From assembly GCF_001682855.1 (NCBI RefSeq), contig NZ_MAQW01000012.1:372001-436000 (forward strand): 64,000 bases of DNA, given 5' to 3'. Source of the stretch: Bacillus sp. FJAT-27264 (GTDB lineage: Bacteria > Bacillota > Bacilli > Paenibacillales > Paenibacillaceae). A program made the position numbers and the translations under genes. Under the pieces are notes generated by a model, which had not been told where the DNA came from, made no database searches, and saw nothing but the letters and a program-made list of their open reading frames with translations. Positions 16,916 to 24,597 of this stretch are shown here, piece by piece (position 1 is the stretch's first letter; each line of letters opens with the position of its first letter).

Positions 16916-18826
16916 TTAAAGCAATTCATTCAGTTTTTTTAGTTCATCAATTGTTAATTTATCAGTGTTAATTACAGAATTAATTCCGACACCGTAATCC
17001 TTTAGTGTCAAACCAAGCTGCTCACTATAATTATAAGTCTCATACTCAATTCTTTGTTTGTAATGTTCAATAAAAGGATTGTTATCCATAAAATCAATAA
17101 ACTGCTGTGTTGATATAGGACCAGTATAATGTTTGTAAAATATAGGATTAGACTTAATGCTTTCTTTATTCATTTCATGGCTTTGTGGAGGGTTTCTCAA
17201 AAAATAACCTGAAAAGCCGATATCGTCAATAGTATAAACACCATTAATTTTAAGACTTTCTCCTTGGGAAGTATTGGTTACAACTACTCTATATATATTG
17301 GTTATTAAACTTAATCCAAGTCTTTTCTTTATGTTCTCAAGGTTTTCTTCTTTTATATAATAATCCACGATTCTGTTCAGTTGAACTGCAGCAGCATGAA
17401 TTTCATCTAAATTCCTTATATAACTTCTATAGGATGTCGGATCATTTAAATGCTTTGCCTCTACAAAGAATAAAGAATTATCTAAAGAGAACACTGCATC
17501 ACATTCATAATCTTTCTTTTCCAAATGGATAAGTTCTACTCCAGCTTTTTTTAGGTTTTTTCTGATTTCCTCCTCGAACAGGGTTCCCTTTATATCTACC
17601 TCTATTTCCTTACTTTTCAAATTTGAGAGTAAAGCACGAGAAGCATCTGTCATAGAAGAAATAGACGGAACCACAATATACTCTTCCCCTACCTTTAATA
17701 AAGGACAATCAAAGAGATCATTTGAATGTTTGTTAAAAACTAAAAAATCAAATATTTTTTCTGCACTTTTTTGCTTAATTCCCCATTCAACAAACAAATA
17801 AATCCATTTATTTTTAGTTTTACATATACAAACATCATTAATAGAAATTTCTTCATATTTAGTTCGTAATTTTCGTTTCTTAATAAATTTCTCACATTCA
17901 TTTGAGATAATTATGTACGCTCTTATAAATTCAGCAATGGTAACATCAATGAATTTCAATTCTAAATTGTCTGTTGAAAAATATTCTTCTACAAATTCGC
18001 AAGCCATTCGCTCATTGTAGGAAATAAAATCATTGGGAGCTAGCTTTCTAGTTTTAGAAATTGTCGAGGCATTTCCATATAACTGGAGTTGCTGATATCC
18101 ATATCTTACTTGTTTAGCGTTACGAACATCCATAAACTTCATATGTGAAATTGTTTTACCTAATGTTCTTTCACCTTTAGATATTGCTTTAACAGATCCC
18201 CCATCAACAGTGATGTCTACTTCAAAGTAATTCCAAAGCTCTCGAAAAACATCCAAAACAGCACGATATTCAGCGCCCTTTATATGTAAAGATGCATTTT
18301 GAACGTTTTCAAATGAAATCTTCAACGATGAACTTTCCAAAGGAAACTTTTTGAATTTAATTAAATACTGCAAAACGTTCCCAGAAGATTCAGCTACATT
18401 TTCAAAATAATCTGATCTATTGTCATTCAAACCAGATTTGTGTTTCATTTTATAAATATCATTTGATAAAAACAGTTCTAATGCAATAATATAAGAATTT
18501 ATGTGAATATCATTATGTATTAATTGTTCTATCGCTTGCAAAAAATTGTTATTCAAATATTTATAGAGATTATTTATAGAAAGGACTTCATTTTGAAATT
18601 TTGTAATTTCTTCTTTTTCATTTGGTACTAGATCATTTAGTAAATCAATTAACTTATTAAACATATCTTCTTTTACAGGTTTTCCAGTACCAAAAAAGTT
18701 AATACAATATCCTGACTTTTTCACCAATCTTATCGCATTATCTAAGCCCTGCTCATTACATGTTTTTAAAATTAAGTCTATAAATTTGTTTTCATTTTTA
18801 ATTTTTTCCAGGTCATACATATACAT
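16916..18826 (-). CDS. Large protein with C-terminal PD-(D/E)XK nuclease domain
   Basis: A 636-residue AT-rich gene, compositionally foreign to its neighbours. Residues about 415-500 show the restriction-endonuclease fold: an acidic helix (GTLFEEEIRKNLKKAG), then DYECDAVFSLDNSLFFVEAK, which supplies the D...ExK catalytic residues. A similar arrangement occurs in Mrr/NERD-like nucleases. The first 400 residues match nothing I recognise; they are rich in Lys/Asn and probably helical. The ATG at 18826 follows GAAGGG by eight bases; a GTG at 18883 has its RBS directly adjacent and is less likely. It probably belongs to a defence or mobile-element cargo set, together with the decayed OLD-like ATPase gene upstream. 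Confidence 0.75.
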   Translation of the reverse strand: MYMYDLEKIKNENKFIDLILKTCNEQGLDNAIRLVKKSGYCINFFGTGKPVKEDMFNKLIDLLNDLVPNEKEEITKFQNEVLSINNLYKYLNNNFLQAIEQLIHNDIHINSYIIALELFLSNDIYKMKHKSGLNDNRSDYFENVAESSGNVLQYLIKFKKFPLESSSLKISFENVQNASLHIKGAEYRAVLDVFRELWNYFEVDITVDGGSVKAISKGERTLGKTISHMKFMDVRNAKQVRYGYQQLQLYGNASTISKTRKLAPNDFISYNERMACEFVEEYFSTDNLELKFIDVTIAEFIRAYIIISNECEKFIKKRKLRTKYEEISINDVCICKTKNKWIYLFVEWGIKQKSAEKIFDFLVFNKHSNDLFDCPLLKVGEEYIVVPSISSMTDASRALLSNLKSKEIEVDIKGTLFEEEIRKNLKKAGVELIHLEKKDYECDAVFSLDNSLFFVEAKHLNDPTSYRSYIRNLDEIHAAAVQLNRIVDYYIKEENLENIKKRLGLSLITNIYRVVVTNTSQGESLKINGVYTIDDIGFSGYFLRNPPQSHEMNKESIKSNPIFYKHYTGPISTQQFIDFMDNNPFIEHYKQRIEYETYNYSEQLGLTLKDYGVGINSVINTDKLTIDELKKLNELL

Positions 18827-19151
18827 TATTAGAACCCTTCTTTCAGTGATGTTTGAAGTGAACTTAATTTTACAGTAATGCACTCCTTTTTCTAATTTAT
18901 AGATATTCCTAATAAAATCACAAATAATAAATTTTAGTTATTTGTAAGCATTCTCTCTTATAATCTTATTTAAGATCTGACTCCTTCTCGCTAATAAAAC
19001 AAAACTTTTTCACCTCAAAAGGACAGATACATGATTTCCGAAAAAAACTATATCCATTTTTACTAATATATTGTAATTTTAATGATTTCGCAAGAATCTC
19101 TTCCTTGAACTTTCTCTTGTTTTGTTATTCATAAAGGCATCCTCCGCTTTT
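18827..19151. other. AT-rich region upstream of the nuclease gene
   Basis: No intact gene. The composition matches the nuclease gene and the relic at 19152-19640, so it is probably part of the same foreign segment. The nuclease promoter should be here, but no clear -35/-10 pair stands out from the background. Confidence 0.4.
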
Positions 19152-19640
19152 TCAATAATTCATTAAACACAAATGAATTGTAAGAGGGTCATTTCTTTCA
19201 AAATTTCCATCATACGGGTCAAAGTTTCTCCTAAGAAGTACTACGTATCTTTACTCTTTAAAATTTCACTTGCAAAAACAATCGCCAAAGAAGAGTTTGT
19301 TCTAAGTTAAATACTGCTATATTTCAGAATCTCTTTTAATATCTCTTCAATATCATCTTTTTGCTTGTATTTTTCATAAAGCAACATCTTTGCACAGGTC
19401 ATTAGTTAGATCAAAGATGCTTAAAAACATTCGACTTTCTGATGCTTCCTTTCTTTCAAGAAGTTCGCTTAACTCATAAATTACTGAGATTTCTATTTCG
19501 TCATTATATGGATTTGTCTTACTAAACATTTTTTCATCAATATGTTTGGGTAAGATTTTTATAAAAAAATAATAATTTTCATAATATTAGTTTTACCTGT
19601 ATTATTCATTCCAATAAACAATTTATATTTTTATTATAAT
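19152..19640 (-). pseudogene. Relic of an OLD-type ATPase/overcoming-lysogenization nuclease gene
   Basis: Reading the minus strand from 19640, one frame gives KYKLFIGMNNTGKTNIMKII, a Walker A motif (GxxxxGKT) of the OLD/SMC-like ATPase type (usual text IGENNSGKTNIL). A shift in a seven-T run moves to a frame encoding FFIKILPKHIDEKMF and ISVIYELSELLERKEASES. A second shift gives LYEKYKQKDDIEEILKEIL and ends at 19307. Further frames down to 19152 give FASEILKSKDT and RYVVLLRRNFDPYDGNFER. No start codon or intact domain remains. Several frameshifts make it a pseudogene; family assignment rests mainly on the Walker A context. Confidence 0.6.
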
Positions 19641-19857
19641 TAAATTAAATATATTCAATAATATTACTTTTTTTATTTTCACATTTACTATTGTATCAGT
19701 TATTCTTTATTTTTAGACAGGGATACTGGCCATCTTCAACAGACCTTAAAATAATCCTTGAAATAAATCCTTCAATACCACTAACAATATTATCTAGATC
19801 AAACTTGCAGTTTGGTTAGTGTTTTTCAAATCACATTTCCTTCCTCACACAAAACAA

Positions 19858-19888
19858 AACCCGCCTCCGGTTGCATCCAGGGCGGGTT
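19858..19888 (-). terminator. Terminator of the GDPD gene
   Basis: AACCCGCC (19858-19865) and GGCGGGTT (19881-19888) pair; on the minus strand TTGTTTTG follows. It starts 13 bases after the stop codon. Confidence 0.85.
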
Positions 19889-19901
19889 ACTTATTGTTAT
19901 T

Positions 19902-20777
19902 TTATGAACGATGAAGTTCTGTCTCTTTCAACCTTTCATTCCGGTAAGGAGATAGCAGCGAAGGCCAATCCGTTTGAATAACATCGACCTTCTTCTCGAT
20001 TATTTTCCCCCAGCCGAGATCAGGACTCTGAATAATTGACGTATCATCGTCCAAGCCTCCGTATAGGAAAGTGTAATCGTCCAGTGTAATCGCGTTGGCC
20101 CATACAAAGAGATTTTGCTCATGAAGTCTTTCTATAACGTCGTCCTGGAACAGCGGATCACTGTCGGTCTTCACGATCAGTTCCATACCCACCAGATTAA
20201 TATTGGAGTAAGACAACACGGTCTCGATCTCCTGAACAGAATGAATAATTGGCATAAACATATACTTTTTCTCGTAAGTATCGAAAAATTCCAATGTTTC
20301 CTTGTTCACAGGTCCTTTTAAAACCAGCTGATTCAGCATGTCATGTTGATCCAGAATCTCCACCAGCTCAGGCCAGAAATCCCAGGCGCGGTCGATGTTA
20401 ATCAACGTGTCGCCTTTTAAGTGGGGCAGTACCTGCTCCAGACGATCCAGCTTCGTGTTCGTCCGACAAAACAGACTATTGTAGTAAGATAATCCGTCAA
20501 TGCGAGTAGAATCCATTGTGGTAATATTATCAGTCTCGTTCAGCAGCCGCGGCTCTCCTCCATCATGAAACAGGTAGATCGCGCCATCTGTCGATTTGGC
20601 CAAATCAATTTCGATCATATCGCCGCCCTGCTGCAGTGCGACCTTAAACGCGGGGAGCGTATTTTCAATAATATTACCGCCGAAACTACCTCTATGTACG
20701 GCAATCAATATTCCCCGCTCATTAAATCGTTGATTAAGTAGCCCATTGATCTTGCTGAATTTAGCTTTTCCAAACAT
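19902..20777 (-). CDS. Glycerophosphodiester phosphodiesterase family protein
   Basis: A 291-residue GDPD with no signal peptide, so probably cytoplasmic. Catalytic blocks are present: AVHRGSFGGNIIENTLPAF (HR and EN), DMIEIDLAKS (ExD), YLFHDG (HD), and a late Trp-rich segment (VDVIQTDWPSLL). The family hydrolyses glycerophosphodiesters to glycerol 3-phosphate and an alcohol. ATG follows AGGAGG by nine bases. It is divergent from the LacI-fusion regulator and carries that regulator's probable operator across its own -35 box. A joint role with the transporter at 12811-16764, import then hydrolysis of a phosphodiester, is the simplest reading. Confidence 0.88.
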   Translation of the reverse strand: MFGKAKFSKINGLLNQRFNERGILIAVHRGSFGGNIIENTLPAFKVALQQGGDMIEIDLAKSTDGAIYLFHDGGEPRLLNETDNITTMDSTRIDGLSYYNSLFCRTNTKLDRLEQVLPHLKGDTLINIDRAWDFWPELVEILDQHDMLNQLVLKGPVNKETLEFFDTYEKKYMFMPIIHSVQEIETVLSYSNINLVGMELIVKTDSDPLFQDDVIERLHEQNLFVWANAITLDDYTFLYGGLDDDTSIIQSPDLGWGKIIEKKVDVIQTDWPSLLSPYRNERLKETELHRS

Positions 20778-20818
20778 CTAAATGTGCCTCCTGCTCATGA
20801 GTGTACTGGATCAAATTC

Positions 20819-20847
20819 ATCTTATCAAAATAATTGGAACGTGTCAA
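20819..20847 (-). promoter_or_regulatory. Promoter of the GDPD gene
   Basis: Minus-strand TTGACA (20842-20847), 17 bases, TAAGAT (20819-20824). The -35 hexamer lies inside the operator, so bound repressor would block polymerase. Confidence 0.8.
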
Positions 20848-20851
20848 TTTC
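20834..20851 (-). promoter_or_regulatory. LacI-type operator, GDPD/regulator copy
   Basis: On the minus strand this is GAAATTGACACGTTCCAA, identical over 18 bases to 12769-12786. It lies between the divergent GDPD gene and the LacI-fusion regulator gene, and so could also serve autoregulation. Confidence 0.75.
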
Positions 20852-20955
20852 GGATGATTTGGTCATACTAGAGACATCCCTTCATCTTTTTACAAATCTC
20901 TTATTGAACGTAAAAATTATTATGAGTATGATGAAGGAATATGGCTCAGCAGAAT

Positions 20956-21142
20956 ATCAGTGCTTGACTGAACGTCGAAGCGGAGCGGAGGGGCTAAGGG
21001 ATTCTGGAGAAGCGTAGCGTTCGCCTTTAAAGACCGATTTCAACCCATTTATGCTTCATTCCAGAAATCGGGCTTTAACAGCGATCGGAAGAACCCTTCG
21101 CACCCGTAGCGGCTGCTAGCACATAGTAGTTCAAGCACTGAT
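20956..21142. repeat. Long imperfect inverted repeat (187 bp)
   Basis: The ends are perfect 12-bp inverted repeats (ATCAGTGCTTGA at 20956-20967, TCAAGCACTGAT at 21131-21142). Near the centre TTAAAGACCGATTTC faces GAAATCGGGCTTTAA around a loop. The arms between are imperfectly complementary. It sits between the regulator's promoter region and its ribosome binding site, so a regulator transcript starting upstream would fold into it. It has no sequence match to the other 187-bp elements. Confidence 0.65.
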
Positions 21143-21176
21143 TTTATTTGAGCCAAAAAAGTAGGAGGATTGTAAC

Positions 21177-23363
21177 ATGGCTACAATCAAGGATATTGCA
21201 AAAGCAGCCGGTGTCTCGCATGGAACGGTGTCCAATGTATTGAACGGAAGAGGCAACGTCAGTGCCAAGAAGATCCGGCTGGTGGAAGAGGCTGCCCGGC
21301 AGCTTGGATATAAAATCAACTATAAGGCGCAGTCCCTGCGTTCTGGCGTAACTAAATCGATCTCTATTATCATTCCGAGCATAGAATCAGAGGAGTATGC
21401 CCAGCTGTACAAGGGTCTCGATAAGACACTCACCGAATGGGGCTACCGCACCCATCTCTACATAACCTATGATCTGCAGCTGAACGAACAAAACATATTA
21501 AAAGAAATTGCAGAAGAGCGCGTTACCGGAATTATCACCATCTCTTGCTTGGACGACGCCTCTATCTATTACAATGAACTCAATATTCCGAAAGAGAATA
21601 TCTTATTTGTGAATCGGAAAATCAAGAACAGCAAAGCATTTGCTGCTTTTGACTTCGTGCAGGCCGGGAAAGATGTTTCAAGCTATCTAGCGGAGAAACG
21701 GTATCAGTCGATCGGGATTTTCGTGGATGAGCAGAAGTATTCAAGCGAGCAGCAGTTCGCGGAGACTATTGCAGTGGAAATGAAACAAGCTTCGGTCAAA
21801 ATGATCACCTCTCCCCTTGGGCAGTCTTACAGCAGAGCCTTTGAATTTTGGGAAAATGGAACGCCAGACATTATTGTGACTTCCAGCCTGAGCCGGGCCC
21901 AGCTTCTCAAAAACGCTCATTATTACGGTTCCGATGATCAGCAGCCGCCGATCCTATGCCTTGCGCCAACCGAAGCGGCTTTTGACGACCAGTTCATCAA
22001 ATATCAGCAAAATTATCAGCTATTCGGGCATCATATCGCCGACTCTTTAATGAAACAAGTGAATGGACAGGAAAAAATTGCGAAGCATACGATTTTTTCG
22101 AACAGCGGATTAGAGGCGGTAAATACGCCATCAGTGAACGATCAAAGCGGGACAAGCCTGACGATGCTAACGATTCCCAGTCCGACGACAGATGCGCTGA
22201 AGAAGCTGCTCCCTCATTTCACCAAGAAAACAGGCATCCATGTATCGCTGGCCATTCATACCTATGAGGAAATTTATCAGGTTCTGTCGGAGGCTTCAGG
22301 CAATCCAGCTTATGACATCGTCCGGATGGATATGGCATGGCTGTCCTGGTTCGGTAAGACGTCCTTTCATCCGCTCCAGGGACTCGACAGGGAGTTCGAT
22401 AAGATTATTCATGCCCTCCCGCTTCATATCCAAGACAATTATATGAATGTCGAAGGGGTTGCATATACGTTTCCTTTTGACCCCAGCGTTCAGATGCTCT
22501 TTTACCGAAAAGATTTATTTGAAGATCAGATGATCAAGCGGATGTACTTTGAGAAATATAAAGAGCAGTTGACGGAGCCCGCAGACTACGAAGCGTACAC
22601 CAAACTGGTGACCTTCTTCACACAGTCCTGCTTCAGTCAGTCTCCGACACCGTATGGTACAAGCGTGACGCTGGGCAGACCGGAAATTATCGCGCTTGAG
22701 TTCTTAACCCGTTATTACGCAGAGGGCGGACGATTAATAACCGGTAATGGGATGACGTTGGACTTGCCGAAGGCTACACAAGCGCTGCACAACTTTATAG
22801 AAACGTTAAACGTAGCTCAGAAATTAGATGAATCCTGGTGGGGAGAGTCGGTCAATAGTTTTGCCAGAGGAGAAACGGCGATGGTTATCGGCTTTATGAA
22901 CCATGTCTCGCGAATCGCGCACAGTGATGTCGGCTCGTTTATCGGCTCGGCACCTGTTCCGGGGAATGCTCCGCTGCTTGGTGGTGGGGTGATCGGGATT
23001 TCGAAAAGCAGCAACAAGATTGAGGCGGCCATTCAGTTCATGAAATGGGTGAATCAAACTGAAATTGCGGAGCAGATCAGCTTACTTGGGGGAACGACTG
23101 GCAAGACGGAGATCAACGACAATTATACCATCCGCACGCTGTACCCTTGGCTTCAGGATGCGGGCAAATGGAGCGCTCAGGGGATCAGAGAAACCAAAAC
23201 ACTGAACGGCACGGGAATCAACACTAAGAAGCTCGAACTGGTAATCGGGTTATCCCTTGAAAAAATGTTGAACGGTGTACAGAGTGTCGAGCAAACGATC
23301 GATGAGATGAATCGTCAGCTTGCTGGTTTTTCGCAAAATAAAGAAAATGTCCACATCGAATAA
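21177..23363 (+). CDS. LacI-family regulator fused to an extracellular-type solute-binding protein domain
   Basis: A 728-residue cytosolic protein with three parts. Residues 1-55 are a LacI helix-turn-helix (MATIKDIAKAAGVSHGTVSN, VLNGRGNVS, AARQLGY). About 60-315 are the periplasmic-binding-protein type I sensor of LacI regulators (SISIIIPSIESEEYAQLYKG, ERVTGIITI, IPKENILFVNRK). About 325-720 are a complete type II solute-binding domain of the MalE/UgpB kind (LTMLTIPSPTTDALKKLLPHF, YDIVRMDMAWLSWF, YTFPFDPSVQMLFYRKDLF, FARGETAMVIGFMN, GGGVIGISKSSNKIEAAIQF, MKWV). There is no signal peptide, so the binding domain must sense an internal ligand. ATG follows GTAGGAGGAT. Expected operators lie at 20834 and 12769. 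Normal LacI proteins have about 330 residues; the extra domain is the unusual part. Confidence 0.92.
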   Translation: MATIKDIAKAAGVSHGTVSNVLNGRGNVSAKKIRLVEEAARQLGYKINYKAQSLRSGVTKSISIIIPSIESEEYAQLYKGLDKTLTEWGYRTHLYITYDLQLNEQNILKEIAEERVTGIITISCLDDASIYYNELNIPKENILFVNRKIKNSKAFAAFDFVQAGKDVSSYLAEKRYQSIGIFVDEQKYSSEQQFAETIAVEMKQASVKMITSPLGQSYSRAFEFWENGTPDIIVTSSLSRAQLLKNAHYYGSDDQQPPILCLAPTEAAFDDQFIKYQQNYQLFGHHIADSLMKQVNGQEKIAKHTIFSNSGLEAVNTPSVNDQSGTSLTMLTIPSPTTDALKKLLPHFTKKTGIHVSLAIHTYEEIYQVLSEASGNPAYDIVRMDMAWLSWFGKTSFHPLQGLDREFDKIIHALPLHIQDNYMNVEGVAYTFPFDPSVQMLFYRKDLFEDQMIKRMYFEKYKEQLTEPADYEAYTKLVTFFTQSCFSQSPTPYGTSVTLGRPEIIALEFLTRYYAEGGRLITGNGMTLDLPKATQALHNFIETLNVAQKLDESWWGESVNSFARGETAMVIGFMNHVSRIAHSDVGSFIGSAPVPGNAPLLGGGVIGISKSSNKIEAAIQFMKWVNQTEIAEQISLLGGTTGKTEINDNYTIRTLYPWLQDAGKWSAQGIRETKTLNGTGINTKKLELVIGLSLEKMLNGVQSVEQTIDEMNRQLAGFSQNKENVHIE

Positions 23364-23407
23364 AACGGCTGTACAACATGTTATCAACTACAATACGTGA
23401 GATTAAA

Positions 23408-23451
23408 AAAAGTGCGGAGCATGAGGACCCATTCCTCTACTCCGCACTTTT
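23408..23451 (+). terminator. Bidirectional terminator between the regulator and ftsY
   Basis: AAAAGTGCGGAG (23408-23419) pairs with CTCCGCACTTTT (23440-23451), with A and T runs on the two sides. It serves the regulator on the plus strand and ftsY on the minus strand. Confidence 0.88.
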
Positions 23452-23510
23452 CTATTTTCAATTTTGTAATGCAAGTCTCGTTGTAGTGGTTCGTCTGTCA
23501 TGCAGACTTA

Positions 23511-24500
23511 CTATTCAGCCTTCTCTTCCTCGTCGATCATACCTGCGAATAGGGCATGTACGAACTGTTGGGAGTCGAATGGCTGAAGATCTTCCATTTT
23601 CTCACCCAGTCCAACGAGCTTCACCGGAAGGTTCATCTCCTGACGGATCGCTACAACGATACCACCTTTGGCTGTTCCGTCCAGCTTGGTCAGGACCAGA
23701 CCCGTTACGCCACTCTTCTCACCAAAGAGCTTGGCCTGGGTCAAAGCATTTTGTCCAGTGGTCGCATCGAGCACCATTAGCACTTCATGCGGTGCACTTG
23801 GGATCTCACGTTGGATGACGCGGAAGATTTTGTTCAGCTCTTCCATCAGGTTGCTCTTGTTCTGCAGTCGGCCTGCGGTATCGCAGATCAGAATATCCAC
23901 ATTACGCTGCTTAGCTGCCTGCACGGCATCAAACATCACTGCTGCCGGATCAGAGCCTGGATTCTGCTTGATAACATCCACACCAGCTCGTTGGCCCCAG
24001 ACTTCCAACTGCTCAATCGCCCCTGCACGGAAGGTATCGCCTGCTGCAAGCAGAACCTTTTTACCCTCCTGCTTATAGCGGTGAGCCAGCTTACCAATCG
24101 TCGTAGTTTTACCAACACCGTTAACGCCGACGAAGAGAATGACGGTGATACCGTCTGGATTCTCTTTCAGGCTGTTGTCATCATCTCCACGCAGTAGATC
24201 CATCAGCTTGCCTGACAGAATCGGCCGCAGCTCTGCGGCGTCTTCAATCCGTTGCTTCTTGACCTCAGTACGCAGCTCTTCTACCAGTGTCATAACCGTA
24301 TTGACGCCAACGTCGGCACCGATCAGGATTTCTTCAAGTTCTTCGTAGAACTCCTCATCAATTTTTTTACGGCGAGTAATCAGGTCTGCTACCTTCTCGA
24401 CGAACCCTTGGCGGGTCTTCTCCAGACCGTCACGGAATTGCTTGGTTACACTCTCCGTTTTGCTTGCGATGCTTTCTTTTAGTTTTCTGAAAAAGCTCAT
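23511..24500 (-). CDS. ftsY: Signal recognition particle receptor FtsY
   Basis: A 329-residue SRP GTPase that docks ribosome-SRP complexes at the membrane. An acidic/basic N-terminal helix region (FFRKLKESIASKTESV) is followed by the N domain and the G domain with G1 GVNGVGKTTTIGKLA, the insertion-box LLAAGDTFRAGAIEQL, G3 DTAGRLQNKSNLMEEL and G4 TKLDGTAKGG. The short N-terminus lacks the acidic A domain of enterobacterial FtsY, as usual in Bacillota. Its ATG follows GGGGGAAG. It lies 97 bases downstream of smc, as in Bacillus subtilis (rnc-smc-ftsY). Confidence 0.97.
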   Translation of the reverse strand: MSFFRKLKESIASKTESVTKQFRDGLEKTRQGFVEKVADLITRRKKIDEEFYEELEEILIGADVGVNTVMTLVEELRTEVKKQRIEDAAELRPILSGKLMDLLRGDDDNSLKENPDGITVILFVGVNGVGKTTTIGKLAHRYKQEGKKVLLAAGDTFRAGAIEQLEVWGQRAGVDVIKQNPGSDPAAVMFDAVQAAKQRNVDILICDTAGRLQNKSNLMEELNKIFRVIQREIPSAPHEVLMVLDATTGQNALTQAKLFGEKSGVTGLVLTKLDGTAKGGIVVAIRQEMNLPVKLVGLGEKMEDLQPFDSQQFVHALFAGMIDEEEKAE

Positions 24501-24597
24501 TGTCTTCCCCCACTCCGCTCATATTACAAAGCTTGTTCATTATTTTCTCTGTCGTGTCCGGCTACATCTAGTCGCGCTCAACCGCAACTATCTTGCA

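Noticed and set aside
20956..21142. Same family as the 187-bp elements at 12272 and 41816
   Set aside because: Length and dyad symmetry agree, but the TTAAGG/CCTTAA units are absent and no alignment is visible.
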